DNA of 64,000 bases from NCBI GenBank assembly GCA_030765525.1, contig JAVCCK010000010.1, positions 1 through 64,000 of the forward strand, read 5' to 3'. Position numbers and translations under genes: made by a program. Source of the DNA: Candidatus Lernaella stagnicola (GTDB taxonomy: Bacteria; Lernaellota; Lernaellaia; Lernaellales; Lernaellaceae). How positions within the stretch are numbered: the stretch's first letter is position 1; every line of letters starts with the position of its first letter. The notes under the pieces were generated by a model that saw only the letters and a list, made by a program, of their open reading frames with translations, was not told the origin of the DNA and made no database searches. Positions 40,662 through 49,933 of this stretch are shown one piece after another.

Positions 40662-41324
40662 ATGACCAACACGGAACGTCGCCTCCTAGGCCGCGCCTTG
40701 TTCGCCACCAATCTCCTGCTGTTGGTCGCCGGCCTGGCCTCGCAAGTCGTCAAGTACGTGTTCCATCACGATTACGCCCACGGCCTCATCCCGCTCTTTG
40801 ACCTCAACGCCGAGGCAAACCTGCCGACCTGGTACTCGTCGATGCTGCTGTTCGCCGCCGCGCTGGTCGCCGGTCGCTACGCGGCCCGTATCGGCACGCC
40901 GCGCCGCCGCCAATGGGCGATGCTCTCGGCAGTGTTGCTCGCTTTTTCCGTCGAGGAAATCGCCTCGTTGCACGAACAGGGCTCGGAAGCGATGCAAGCG
41001 GCGTTGGGATTGTCCGGCGTCTTTTTCTACGCCTGGGTCATCCCCGGGATGGCAGTGGTCGCCTTGCTGGCGGTCGTGTTTTTCACTTTCTTCCGCGACA
41101 TGGAACCCAAACTGCGCCGCGGATTGATTTTGGGTTCGCTGGTGTTTTTCGGCGGCGCACTCGGCTTGGAAATGGTCGGCGGCGCGCTGGAATCGGCAGC
41201 CGGCACGCGCGAAACGCTCACCTATGCGATCTGGGCCGCGGCGGAGGAAAGCTGCGAAATGTTCGGGTCGACGATTTGGCTGCTGACATTGCTCGGTGGA
41301 GAAAAGAACAACGATGTCGACTGA
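40662..41324 (+). CDS. Hypothetical membrane protein, first of a tandem paralogue pair
   Basis: 220 residues with about six hydrophobic segments. Acidic and His residues sit beside membrane segments: FSVEEIASLHEQGS and AIWAAAEESCEMFGST. The next protein shows matching patterns at comparable positions (GADDRFLIHERLEE and LAIEDLCKLWSAF), so the two look like diverged copies. The charged clusters could bind a metal or haem, which is an inference only. It is divergent from the GT-C-like genes and overlaps its partner by 11 bases. No family recognised. Confidence 0.65.
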   Translation: MTNTERRLLGRALFATNLLLLVAGLASQVVKYVFHHDYAHGLIPLFDLNAEANLPTWYSSMLLFAAALVAGRYAARIGTPRRRQWAMLSAVLLAFSVEEIASLHEQGSEAMQAALGLSGVFFYAWVIPGMAVVALLAVVFFTFFRDMEPKLRRGLILGSLVFFGGALGLEMVGGALESAAGTRETLTYAIWAAAEESCEMFGSTIWLLTLLGGEKNNDVD

Positions 41325-41967
41325 TTGTGCCGATCGATCCTTGGGCGCCTGGGCCGCGTTTGCCTTGATCACCCTGTACACCGCGCTGATGATCGGCGCG
41401 GCGCTCGCCTTACCGGCGGAGAAGGTCCGCTACTTTTTCACCGACATCAACGGCCCCGCGCACCTGTCGCATTGGGTATTCTACGGCATCAACACGACCC
41501 TCGCCGTGTTCCTTGAATGGACGACCGCGCTGCTGTTTGCCGTTCGCCTGTTCATGCTCGGCGACGATGACGACACGCGCCGCGCCACGCGTTTCTTTCT
41601 CGGCCAAATCGTGCTCTTCGCCTTTCTCGGCGCCGACGACCGCTTCCTGATCCACGAACGGCTCGAGGAGCTGTACGGCATCGACGACTTCCTCACCCTC
41701 GGAGCCTTGGGGGCCGTCGAACTGCTGCTGCTGGCCACGTGGGGACGCGAGCAATGGCGACCGCGCCCGGCCCGCAACAGCCTGGTGGCCGCGGGCGGTT
41801 TCTTCGCGGTGATGCTGCTGGTCGACAAATTCGGCCCCGACGCCTCGTCGCTACGCTTGGCGATCGAAGACCTGTGCAAGCTTTGGTCGGCCTTCTTCCT
41901 GGCCCGCTTCGCTTGGCTGGTTTGCCGCTCGACGCTTTCACACCGTCGTTCGAACGCGCAAACTTGA
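41314..41967 (+). CDS. Hypothetical membrane protein, second of a tandem paralogue pair
   Basis: 217 residues from ATG 41314, inside the end of the previous gene with GGAGAAAAG upstream. About six membrane segments; the cytoplasmic loop GDDDDTRRATRF lies between segments 3 and 4, then GADDRFLIHERLEELYG and LAIEDLCKLWSAFFLARF. Spacing and motif order match the upstream gene product, suggesting duplication and a heterodimer. Function unknown. Confidence 0.65.
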   Translation: MSTDCADRSLGAWAAFALITLYTALMIGAALALPAEKVRYFFTDINGPAHLSHWVFYGINTTLAVFLEWTTALLFAVRLFMLGDDDDTRRATRFFLGQIVLFAFLGADDRFLIHERLEELYGIDDFLTLGALGAVELLLLATWGREQWRPRPARNSLVAAGGFFAVMLLVDKFGPDASSLRLAIEDLCKLWSAFFLARFAWLVCRSTLSHRRSNAQT

Positions 41968-42018
41968 CGCTCTCGCCCGCATCGCCGAAGATGGCGCAAC
42001 AATATTGGGGGAACCTCC

Positions 42019-43038
42019 TTGCGTGCCGCTATCCTGGAAGAAATCGGGCGCATCTCGGTGCTCGACAAGCCGAATCCGCAACCTTCGCCGGGCGGCGTCG
42101 TCGTTGAAGTGCGCGCCGCGTTAACGTGCGGCACCGACGTGAAGGCTTTCCAGCGCGGTCATCCGAAAATTCCGCTGCCTTCCCCCATGGGCCACGAATA
42201 CAGCGGCGTGATCGCGGCATGCGGCGACCAGGTGCGCAACTTCCAGGTCGGTGACGCCGTCATGGGCGTACACTCCGCACCCTGCGGCCGGTGTTTCTAT
42301 TGCGGCAAGGGATTGTTCAATCTGTGCGAAACCATCATGGACACAAAGGTGATGGGCGCGTTCGCCGAGCGCCTGGCGCTGCCTGAGGCGATCGTACGTC
42401 AAAACCTCTTCCCGATGCCCGCGGGCCTGTCGCACGAAAGCGCCGCGTTTCTCGAACCGCTGGCCTGTGTCATGCACGGCATGCATGTGAGCCGCGCCGC
42501 GGAAACAACCGACGTGGTCATCTTTGGCGCCGGACCCATCGGCCTGCTGTTCCTGCTGGCGCTTCGGCGACACGGCTGCCGCGTGGTGGTCGTCGAACCA
42601 CAGCCCGGACGCCGCGAAACCGCGCTACGGCTGGGCGCTGAGGCGGCCCTACCCGCCGATGAACACACGCGCGAGGCCGTGATGGAATGCACCGGCGGCC
42701 ACGGCGTTGATCTGGCCGTGGAATGCACGGGCCGCACCGACGTGTGGGCTGCATCGGTTGATTACGTCCGGCGCGGCGGCGCGGTGTTGCTTTTTGGCGG
42801 CACGCCGCCGGATACCCAGGTGTGTTTTGACACCGCGCGCTTACACTACGATCAGATCTCGGTCCTCGGCTGTTTTCACTTCCGGCCCGCCGACGTGCGC
42901 GCCGCCGCCGATTTGCTTGCCACCGGCGAACTCGACCCCAGCCCGCTGATCTCCGGCGAAACCGATTTGGACGGACTGCCCGACATCATGGGTCGCCTTG
43001 CGGCCGGCGACGGCATCAAGTATGTGGTGCGGCCATGA
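42019..43038 (+). CDS. Zinc-dependent alcohol dehydrogenase family protein (medium chain), 1
   Basis: 339 residues with a TTG start preceded by GGGGGAA. Catalytic zinc site: Cys37 in LTCGTDV and GHEYSG. Structural zinc site: four Cys in APCGRCFYCGKGLFNLC. Nucleotide loop VVIFGAGPIGLLFLLAL with VVVVEPQPG as the second strand. Closest in layout to sorbitol/threonine dehydrogenase-type enzymes. It forms an ATGA overlap with a second, clearly different member of the family, so the two may act in series or as a heteromer. Substrate unknown. Confidence 0.88.
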   Translation: MRAAILEEIGRISVLDKPNPQPSPGGVVVEVRAALTCGTDVKAFQRGHPKIPLPSPMGHEYSGVIAACGDQVRNFQVGDAVMGVHSAPCGRCFYCGKGLFNLCETIMDTKVMGAFAERLALPEAIVRQNLFPMPAGLSHESAAFLEPLACVMHGMHVSRAAETTDVVIFGAGPIGLLFLLALRRHGCRVVVVEPQPGRRETALRLGAEAALPADEHTREAVMECTGGHGVDLAVECTGRTDVWAASVDYVRRGGAVLLFGGTPPDTQVCFDTARLHYDQISVLGCFHFRPADVRAAADLLATGELDPSPLISGETDLDGLPDIMGRLAAGDGIKYVVRP

Positions 43039-44069
43039 GTGAAATGCGCGCCGCCGTCGTTCACACCTTCGACGATGTTCGCGTCGAGAGCGTGCCCCGG
43101 CCCACCGCGCCGCCGGGCGGCCTGTTGGTCCACACCCACGCCTGCGGCATCTGCTCCGGCGACGTCATGCCCTGGTATATCGAACGCAAAGCGCCGCTGG
43201 TGCTCGGTCACGAAATGGCCGGCACCGTTGTCGAAGTGGGTGAAGGCGCGCCCTTTGCCGTCGGCGACCGCGTGTTCGCCCACCATCACGCGCCTTGCAT
43301 GGAGTGCGCCTACTGCAATCGCGGCCACTACGTGCAGTGCGCCACGTGGAAGGAGCCCGCGGTGGACCCCGGCGGTTGCGCGGAATACTTCGCGGTCACC
43401 GCCAACGGCACGGAAAACGATACCTTGCTCGTACCGCCGTCGTTGTCGCTGGAGCATGCCTGTTTGATCGAACCTCTGGCGTGCGCCGTCAAGGCGTTGC
43501 GGCGCGTGCCGCCGATCGCGCGGGGGGGGGTTGTGGCCATCTTGGGGTTGGGCGCCATGGGGATTATTCTCACCGCCCTGGCCAAATACTTCGGCGCTTG
43601 GCAGGTAATCGGGATCGACCGCATTCCCTACCGTCTGAATTTGGCGGCGGACATCGGCGCGGACCATCTCATCGATTTTTCACGGCAGGACGTCGTGGCC
43701 ACGGTGCGGCAGATCACCAGCGGCATGGGCGCCGACTTGGTCATCGTCGGCCCGCCAAGCGTGGAGGCGATGCGTACCGGCCTTGAGTGCGCCGGCAAAG
43801 CCGCCACGGTGCTTTTTTTCTCCCCGGCCGAGCCGGACCAAACCTTCGCCTACGACCCCAATCGCCCCTATTTCGACGAAATCTCCTTCGTGACCTCCTA
43901 TTCCTGCGGTCCGCCGGATACCCGCGAGGCCCTTTCCTTACTGGCAGATGGCGTGCTACGCGTCGACAAGATCATTACCCACCGTTTTCCCCTCGACCAA
44001 GCGCCCACGGCTTATCGCTTGACCGCAAGCGGCGGCGAGTCTTCCAAGGTGCTGGTTACCCTCGAATAG
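43035..44069 (+). CDS. Zinc-dependent alcohol dehydrogenase family protein (medium chain), 2
   Basis: 344 residues. Catalytic zinc: Cys37 and the nearby GHEMAG His/Glu. Structural zinc: Cys residues in APCMECAYCNRGHYVQC. Nucleotide loop VAILGLGAMGIILTALAKYF. The gene contains a run of nine G around 43525 but stays in frame. A four-base overlap with the first dehydrogenase indicates translational coupling. Two adjacent enzymes of this family often belong to polyol or amino-alcohol pathways; nothing here fixes the substrate. Confidence 0.88.
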   Translation: MSEMRAAVVHTFDDVRVESVPRPTAPPGGLLVHTHACGICSGDVMPWYIERKAPLVLGHEMAGTVVEVGEGAPFAVGDRVFAHHHAPCMECAYCNRGHYVQCATWKEPAVDPGGCAEYFAVTANGTENDTLLVPPSLSLEHACLIEPLACAVKALRRVPPIARGGVVAILGLGAMGIILTALAKYFGAWQVIGIDRIPYRLNLAADIGADHLIDFSRQDVVATVRQITSGMGADLVIVGPPSVEAMRTGLECAGKAATVLFFSPAEPDQTFAYDPNRPYFDEISFVTSYSCGPPDTREALSLLADGVLRVDKIITHRFPLDQAPTAYRLTASGGESSKVLVTLE

Positions 44070-44154
44070 GCTCATTCGTTTGACATCGCTCACGGCGCCA
44101 CCTATGTTTTGAGCCCGCGGATTTTGATGGTTTTCGCGGCGCAAGGAGAACAAC

Positions 44155-45081
44155 TTGGGCATCGTTTTTGGTCCCGTGCCCAGCCGCCGGCTGGGTTACA
44201 GCTTGGGCATTGATGTGTTGCCGCCGGCTGACAAAATGTGCACGCTCAACTGCGTGTATTGCCAGGTGGGTCACACCAAAGTTCAGACCATCAAGCGCGG
44301 CATTCCGCTGGATTCCACCCTGATTAATCAGGCGATCGACGAACATCTGCCGATGGCCGACATCGATGTCGTCACCTTTTCCGGCTCGGGCGAGCCGACG
44401 TTGCACCGCTACCTGGGCCAGTTCATCGAACGCGTCAAGAACCGTTGCGACACGCCCGTAGCCGTGCTGACAAATTCCACGCTGATCGACAAACCCGACG
44501 TACGCCGCGATCTGGCCCTGGCCGATATCGTCGTGCCCAGCCTCGACGCGGCCACGCAGGAAACCTTCGAACGCATCAATCGACCCCATCGGTCCTTGCG
44601 CGTCGATTCCATCATCGAGGGCTTGATCGCTTTCCGAGACGAATTTTCCGGCAAGTTTTTCCTGGAAATCATGCTGGTCAAAGGGTTCAACGACGACCCG
44701 TCGGAACTGCTCGCCATCAAAAAAATTGTCGACCGGATTCGTCCCGACCAAGTCCACCTCAACACCGTCACGCGGCCGGGGGCGGAACCCGACGCGCGGC
44801 CCCTCGCGCAAAACGAATTGGAGCGGATCGCCGCGATTTTCGGGCCTGACACCTTTCCCATCGGCACCGGCCCCGCGGTGGGCCGAGTGGCCGACGTCCG
44901 AGAGTTGGAAGCCGCCGTGCTGGATTTGGTGCAGCGCCGCGGCGTCACCTTAAGCGACCTGGTCAAGAGCTTGGGGCTGGAGCGGGCTCGCGCTCTGGAA
45001 GTTCTCAACAACTTGGCGCAGCAAAATAAGGTCAAAAAAGTGGTACACGGGGAAGTAACTTACTACCGTGAGTACTATTGA
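44155..45081 (+). CDS. Radical SAM protein (COG0731-like) with C-terminal winged helix
   Basis: 308 residues, TTG start with AAGGAG six bases upstream. It opens GIVFGPVPSRRLGYSLGIDV and the cluster motif is CTLNCVYC (Cys29, 33, 36), binding the [4Fe-4S] that cleaves SAM. FSGSGEPTLH is the glycine-rich SAM contact. The C-terminal 60 residues form a winged-helix-like domain (TLSDLVKSLGLERARALEVL). This N-terminal signature is typical of COG0731 proteins, related to wyosine-synthesis enzymes but mostly uncharacterised in bacteria. No partner is obvious. Confidence 0.85.
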   Translation: MGIVFGPVPSRRLGYSLGIDVLPPADKMCTLNCVYCQVGHTKVQTIKRGIPLDSTLINQAIDEHLPMADIDVVTFSGSGEPTLHRYLGQFIERVKNRCDTPVAVLTNSTLIDKPDVRRDLALADIVVPSLDAATQETFERINRPHRSLRVDSIIEGLIAFRDEFSGKFFLEIMLVKGFNDDPSELLAIKKIVDRIRPDQVHLNTVTRPGAEPDARPLAQNELERIAAIFGPDTFPIGTGPAVGRVADVRELEAAVLDLVQRRGVTLSDLVKSLGLERARALEVLNNLAQQNKVKKVVHGEVTYYREYY

Positions 45082-45083
45082 AC

Positions 45084-45103
45084 CTAACGCTTTGGGGCGT
45101 TAG
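45084..45103 (+). terminator. Hairpin after the radical SAM gene
   Basis: CTAACGC TTTGGG GCGTTAG forms a perfect 7-bp stem starting three bases after the stop. There is no T-run, so termination is uncertain. Confidence 0.35.
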
Positions 45104-45150
45104 AACAATACGGGCAGGCGATAACCTTCCTGGCGGGTGTGGGAGACAGT

Positions 45151-46977
45151 ATGGTTGTTACCAAAATATTGATTATTGAGTTTAACGCGATGGAGGCCAA
45201 CACCATCGCCGAGGGACTCTACCAACAAGGTTTCGCCACGGTGATCGCCAACTCCGGTCACGACGGCCTCCGGATGTTTTTCGAAGAGACGCCCGACCTG
45301 GTGCTCGTCAATCTGGTCATGCCCGACATCCAGGGCACGGAAATCGTCTCCCGGATCCGTGAAAACGCCGAAGACATTCCCATCATCGCGATCAGCCAAT
45401 TCAGCGGTTCCCCCTCGTCCATCGGCAAAAAAGTCGGCGCGACGGACGAAATTCACAAACCCATCGACCACAAGCGGCTCCATGCGATGATCACGCGGCA
45501 CGTCGGCGAACCCAGCCTGCCCCCCGGCGCCCGACCGCCTCGCCCGGCATTGGCCCGCACCCAACAGCGTCATGCTTCGGCGGCGGCACCGGAAGAGGGT
45601 ATGCCGCCGAAAGGTTCGCTCAAAAACAACCCGTTCCATCAGTTGCTGGCCAAAGCCTTTCGTCACAAGGCAACCGGCGTGCTCAATGTCCGAGATTCGC
45701 TCGGCGATATTCGCGTGTCTTTCCAACGCGGCATTCCCGTGTTCGTCCAAACCGAAGGTTTCGCCCGCCGACTAGCCCGCGACCGCCGTGTCGTCGATGT
45801 GAAGGCCCGCGAAATCCGCCGCTATGCCGCCAATCACGAAGTGCCCGAGCAAGAGGCTGCCGAAAAGCTCGAGGTGCTGCCCCCCGAGGAACTGGCAGAC
45901 GCCGTGCGCGGCTTTCATTACAGCATCCTGCGCGACCTGTGCCGGCCCAGCGGTGAACACTTCCTTTGGGAGCAAGGCGATCCGCGAATAGGCGAACCCC
46001 TCGACCCCGCCATCATTATCTCCTTGGCGGCCAAGCGGCATTTGGATCCGCAACGTGTTCGCGGTCAACTCGAAGCCAAAGGCCGCATGGAAAAAGAAAT
46101 GTACCTGGCCACCGATCCCGAACGTCTGCCGGATTTGGCCAGGAATTCCGTAGCGGTGGCGGTCATCGAATCGGCGAAACAGGGTCGCGTGCTGCGCGAC
46201 GTCCTGCACTCCGGCGAGTTTCCCGTCGAACGCCTCGAGCACATTGTGTACGCCCTGGGCATATTGAAAGTCATCACTTTCAATCCCGACGATAAATGGC
46301 AAGCGCCGGCCGCGCCCGAACCGGAGCCCGAACCCGCCCCCGAGCCGACGCCGGAACCCGTTGCCGCCGCGCCCCAACGACAAGCCGTGGCGAAACCCAA
46401 GCCCGCCGCCGCGAAAAAAACGCCGACTCGATATATCGAGGAAAAAGGCCCCGCTCACGTACCCATCATCGAACCCAAGCCGCCGCAACAAAAAGCACCG
46501 ACCGCGAAAGACAACGGCGACGAATCCGTGGCGGAGGCGAGTCACGAACCCATGTCGGATCGCTCGCTGCTGCGAATGGGCCGCAAACTGCTCAAAAGCC
46601 GTACGTACAGCAAGGCGCAGCGCTGTTTCAAGGAATTGTTGGTCCGCAACGGCGACGAACCGCAAATCCTAGTCCTCTTCGCCCAAGCTGCCTCGCGCAA
46701 CCGGTTTATCGATCCGTACGACGGCTTGCTCGACAGCATCGACGCCCTGCGCCGGGCCCTGGAACTGCACCCCCAACACACCGAGGCGCGTTTGGAACTG
46801 GCGCGGATCTTCGAAGAACAGGGCGAAATGGAACTCGCCATTGCGGAGTTGGAGGCGGGCCTACTCGCCGACCCGAAACATACCGACTTCCAGCGACAAC
46901 TCCGCAGTCTGCAACGCCGTCTGGCGCGCCGCGACGAGGAAAACAACGCCAACGAGTCCGAGTCAGACGCGACCTGA
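45151..46977 (+). CDS. Pseudo-receiver / DUF4388 (PATAN-like) / TPR protein
   Basis: 608 residues from ATG 45151 (GGGAG just upstream; GTG 45139 is an alternative). The N-terminal domain has the receiver fold, but the phosphoacceptor Asp is Asn54 (LVLVNLVMPDIQG) and the acidic pocket reads IIEFN, while Lys is kept in HKPID. So classical Asp phosphorylation is unlikely. A PATAN/DUF4388-like region follows (about 150-210, GSLKNNPFHQLLAKAFRHKA), then a helical part, a Pro/Glu/Ala-rich linker (about 385-450) and TPR-like helices (about 465-590). Such proteins act as scaffolds in motility or development. Followed after three bases by the spermidine-synthase-like gene. Confidence 0.75.
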   Translation: MVVTKILIIEFNAMEANTIAEGLYQQGFATVIANSGHDGLRMFFEETPDLVLVNLVMPDIQGTEIVSRIRENAEDIPIIAISQFSGSPSSIGKKVGATDEIHKPIDHKRLHAMITRHVGEPSLPPGARPPRPALARTQQRHASAAAPEEGMPPKGSLKNNPFHQLLAKAFRHKATGVLNVRDSLGDIRVSFQRGIPVFVQTEGFARRLARDRRVVDVKAREIRRYAANHEVPEQEAAEKLEVLPPEELADAVRGFHYSILRDLCRPSGEHFLWEQGDPRIGEPLDPAIIISLAAKRHLDPQRVRGQLEAKGRMEKEMYLATDPERLPDLARNSVAVAVIESAKQGRVLRDVLHSGEFPVERLEHIVYALGILKVITFNPDDKWQAPAAPEPEPEPAPEPTPEPVAAAPQRQAVAKPKPAAAKKTPTRYIEEKGPAHVPIIEPKPPQQKAPTAKDNGDESVAEASHEPMSDRSLLRMGRKLLKSRTYSKAQRCFKELLVRNGDEPQILVLFAQAASRNRFIDPYDGLLDSIDALRRALELHPQHTEARLELARIFEEQGEMELAIAELEAGLLADPKHTDFQRQLRSLQRRLARRDEENNANESESDAT

Positions 46978-46980
46978 TTG

Positions 46981-47673
46981 ATGCACCTCCGCTACACGCA
47001 AATCGACCGCGAAACGACGCCGCTTGGTGAACTGACGCTGCGACGCTACGAAGCCGAAACCGGCGAAACCGGTTATGAAATCCTTATCGACGGCAACTTC
47101 CTCATGGCCACCCACGGTGCTCACAGCGAAAAAGCCATGGCCGATCTGGCACACCGCCGCCTCCAACGCTCCGCCACCCAACTCACCGTACTGGTCGGTG
47201 GCCTGGGCGCCGGTCACACGCTGCGCGCCGCGCTTGATCTACCGGGCGTGACGCGCGTGGTAGTCGCAGAAATCGGGGCGAAGGTCGTGGAATGGAATCG
47301 CCGCTACTTCGGTGAAGCCAACGGCGCGGCCGTCGAGGATCCCCGCGTGGAAATCCGCATCGCCGACCTCGCTGACGTGCTGCGCGAGGCCGAAGCGGCG
47401 TTCGACCTGCTGTTGCTCGATGTGGACAACGGCCCAGGTTGGCTCGCCGCGCCGGGTAATGCCGAGTTGTACGAAACCGCCGGCGTGGAGGCCTGCCGCC
47501 GCGCCCTGCTGCCCGGCGGCGTGCTGGCGGTGTGGTCGCCGCAACCCAACCCGCGCTTTCTCGCCGCGCTGAAGCAGGTCTTTTCCGTCATCGAGGAAAT
47601 CGACACGACAGCTATCGGCAAGCCCATCGCCGAGCCGGGCGATACCGTTTATGTAGCGGTGAAAAAAGATTAG
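46981..47673 (+). CDS. Spermidine-synthase-like methyltransferase-fold protein
   Basis: 230 residues from ATG 46981 (a TTG directly before is also possible). A short N-terminal strand region is followed by a Rossmann fold of spermidine-synthase type: VLVGGLGAGHTLRAAL, VVAEIGAKVVEWNRRYF and FDLLLLDVDNGPGWL. The true spermidine synthase gatekeeper and decarboxy-SAM residues cannot be confirmed, and the N-terminal tetramerisation domain is reduced. It might be an aminopropyl- or methyltransferase with another substrate. Coupled to the pseudo-receiver gene upstream. Confidence 0.75.
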   Translation: MHLRYTQIDRETTPLGELTLRRYEAETGETGYEILIDGNFLMATHGAHSEKAMADLAHRRLQRSATQLTVLVGGLGAGHTLRAALDLPGVTRVVVAEIGAKVVEWNRRYFGEANGAAVEDPRVEIRIADLADVLREAEAAFDLLLLDVDNGPGWLAAPGNAELYETAGVEACRRALLPGGVLAVWSPQPNPRFLAALKQVFSVIEEIDTTAIGKPIAEPGDTVYVAVKKD

Positions 47674-47693
47674 AAAAACGCGCCGCGCTTCGC

Positions 47694-49847
47694 TTACAGT
47701 TCCAGCTTGAACTCGCCGTAGTAGCCGGTGGGCGGCAGGTCGTTGTCGCCGTCGCCTTCCTTGTCCCAGTTGTAGCCCAGCCAGTTCTCGACTCGGAAGC
47801 CCAGTTCGACGTGGCGACCGAGGGTCTTGTACAGCCGCGCGTTGGTCAAATAGCGTTCGTCGGCGGTGTACCAAAGCCCGCCCATGCCAATGTAGTCGCG
47901 CTGCGATTGAAACACCGCGCCGACCATCCCGCCCAGCCCCCACGGCGTGTAGTCCACGAACAACCGCGTGCCGGCGTTGTGTTCCGGCACAGTGCCCAGC
48001 GCTTCGTCCTCGTCCAAATCGAAGGTCTTGGTGTAGGTGTAATCGAGCGACCACCGCACCATGTCGTGAGGCGTGAGAACAACCTGGCCCTCGACGCCCT
48101 GAATGCGCGCACGCTTCAGATTGACGTAACTCATCAGCGGGAAGCCGCCCTTGAAGTTGTCGTCGACGATGGCCGGATAAATCATGTCGTACAGCTCGTA
48201 CTGAAAATAGCCCGCCGTCACCGCGGCGAATTCGACGATTCCCTGCTCCACCTCGCCGTTGAAACCCAGCGCCGTTTCCGGCTCGAGGTCTTCGTCCCCC
48301 ACGAGGAAGTACCCGCTGTGCCGAAAGATCGGCCGGTACAATTGCGAGAGCGTGGGTTCGCGGAAGGCCCGGCCCACGCTGGCCCGCAACGCGGTATTGG
48401 TCGGCAGACGCACAAGCGTGGACAGCTTCGGGTTGACCGTCGTGCCCCACACTTCGTGGTTGTCGACCCGCACACCCGGCACGATCGACCACACGCCGTC
48501 AAAGAAGAACAACTCATCCTGCACAAAGGCGGAAAGCACCGTCTGAAAGGCGCTGTACGCTTGGTCCGAATCGGTTAACGAACTTTGCTCGAACGCCTCG
48601 TAATCCAGCTTCTCGTGCCGCCACGACACGCCGCCGGTCAGCAGGTTCCAGTTCGCGGCGGCCACGCTGGCCACGAGTTCGGCGTTGAGATCGTCACCGA
48701 TCGTCGTGTTGCCTTTGTTGACCAGGCCGCGAATCAAGTCGGGCGGCGGCAGGGGATTGATCGTGTACGTGGTGGAAAACTCGCGATACCGGAACGTGCG
48801 GTGAAAGTACGACGCCATCGCCGTCATCGACAGGCGGCCGTACTCCAACTCGCCGCGCAGTGTCCCGGAAAGCCGCGTTTTGTCGTCGCTCACGGCCCGG
48901 TCATCCTCGTCGGAAAATTGATTGTCTTCCCAGTGATAGCGGGCCTGCGTCGTCCACCGCAAATACGGCCCGGTGCGCACGGTGAACTTTCCGAAAAGGT
49001 CGTTGGCTTCATACGGGTGGCCGGCGTCGTTTTCAAATGGAATGGTGTCGACGACGCCCTCCCCGATGCGAATTTTCGACCGGGCGGCGTTCGGGTCGAT
49101 CCAGCCGCCGGACTGTTTGCGATTGAAATTGACGACCCAACCCACCGGCCCCGCGCCCCACGCATGGAAGGCGTTGCCGCCGAAGGTGGCGAAACTCCCG
49201 CCCCACAAATTGAGTTCCGCGCTGGGATCGGCCGTCGGCTCGCGCGTCATGATATTGATCACGCCGCCGATGGCGTCCGAACCGTAAAGCGAACTGCTCG
49301 GTCCCTTGATGACTTCAATGCGCCGCACCAACTGCGCGGGAATCAGTTCCAGATCCGGCGCCCGCATGGTCATCGGCACCCGCATGCCGTCGATCAACAG
49401 CAACACGCGGTCCGTGGGCAAACCTTGGATATTCACGCCGCTGCCCGGTCCGCCGCGACCCGCCGACTCCCACTCGTCGACAAATACGCCCGCCACATTC
49501 TCCAGGGCGTCGCCCACATCGTCCGAGCCGCTCTTGGCCATTTCGTCAGCGGTGACGACCGAGACCGCAATCGGCGCGGTGGACACCGAGTGCTTGGTGC
49601 GTGTGCCGGTCACGACGACTTCGTCCCCGGCGTGTATGGGCGCTTCGTCGTCGGCTTCCTTATCGTCTTGGGCATCGGCGGCGACGTCGATTGCGGGCGG
49701 CGGATCATCCTTCGGCGGTTCGGGCTCCGGGGTCGGGGTGGAGTCGGTGTCCTCGTCGTCGTCTGGGTCGGCCGCAGCGGCAACCGGCAGGCACAGCACG
49801 GCCGTCACGCATAAAAGCAGCAACCCAATCCATAACCTTCGCCGCAT
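47694..49847 (-). CDS. TonB-dependent outer-membrane receptor (BtuB/CirA-like)
   Basis: About 717 residues from ATG 49847; GTG 49856, with GGAG six bases upstream, is an alternative. After the signal peptide comes an Asp/Pro/Glu-rich spacer (about 26-68). The TonB box and plug follow: GDEVVVTGTRTKHSVSTAPI, DALENVAGVFVDEWES, GVNIQGLPTDRVLLLIDGMR, IEVIKGPSSSLYGSDAIGGV. The barrel ends GYYGEFKLEL. Layout resembles cobalamin and ferric-siderophore receptors. Two lipoprotein genes sharing a repeated domain lie directly upstream on the same strand, suggesting a joint uptake system. Confidence 0.9.
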   Translation of the reverse strand: MRRRLWIGLLLLCVTAVLCLPVAAAADPDDDEDTDSTPTPEPEPPKDDPPPAIDVAADAQDDKEADDEAPIHAGDEVVVTGTRTKHSVSTAPIAVSVVTADEMAKSGSDDVGDALENVAGVFVDEWESAGRGGPGSGVNIQGLPTDRVLLLIDGMRVPMTMRAPDLELIPAQLVRRIEVIKGPSSSLYGSDAIGGVINIMTREPTADPSAELNLWGGSFATFGGNAFHAWGAGPVGWVVNFNRKQSGGWIDPNAARSKIRIGEGVVDTIPFENDAGHPYEANDLFGKFTVRTGPYLRWTTQARYHWEDNQFSDEDDRAVSDDKTRLSGTLRGELEYGRLSMTAMASYFHRTFRYREFSTTYTINPLPPPDLIRGLVNKGNTTIGDDLNAELVASVAAANWNLLTGGVSWRHEKLDYEAFEQSSLTDSDQAYSAFQTVLSAFVQDELFFFDGVWSIVPGVRVDNHEVWGTTVNPKLSTLVRLPTNTALRASVGRAFREPTLSQLYRPIFRHSGYFLVGDEDLEPETALGFNGEVEQGIVEFAAVTAGYFQYELYDMIYPAIVDDNFKGGFPLMSYVNLKRARIQGVEGQVVLTPHDMVRWSLDYTYTKTFDLDEDEALGTVPEHNAGTRLFVDYTPWGLGGMVGAVFQSQRDYIGMGGLWYTADERYLTNARLYKTLGRHVELGFRVENWLGYNWDKEGDGDNDLPPTGYYGEFKLEL

Positions 49848-49933
49848 TCCCCGCACCACGTACTCCGTGAAAGAAAGGGGCCCGCCGAGGCACAAGAAGA
49901 CCCCGGCGGACCAATAGGGTAGTTAGAGGATTT

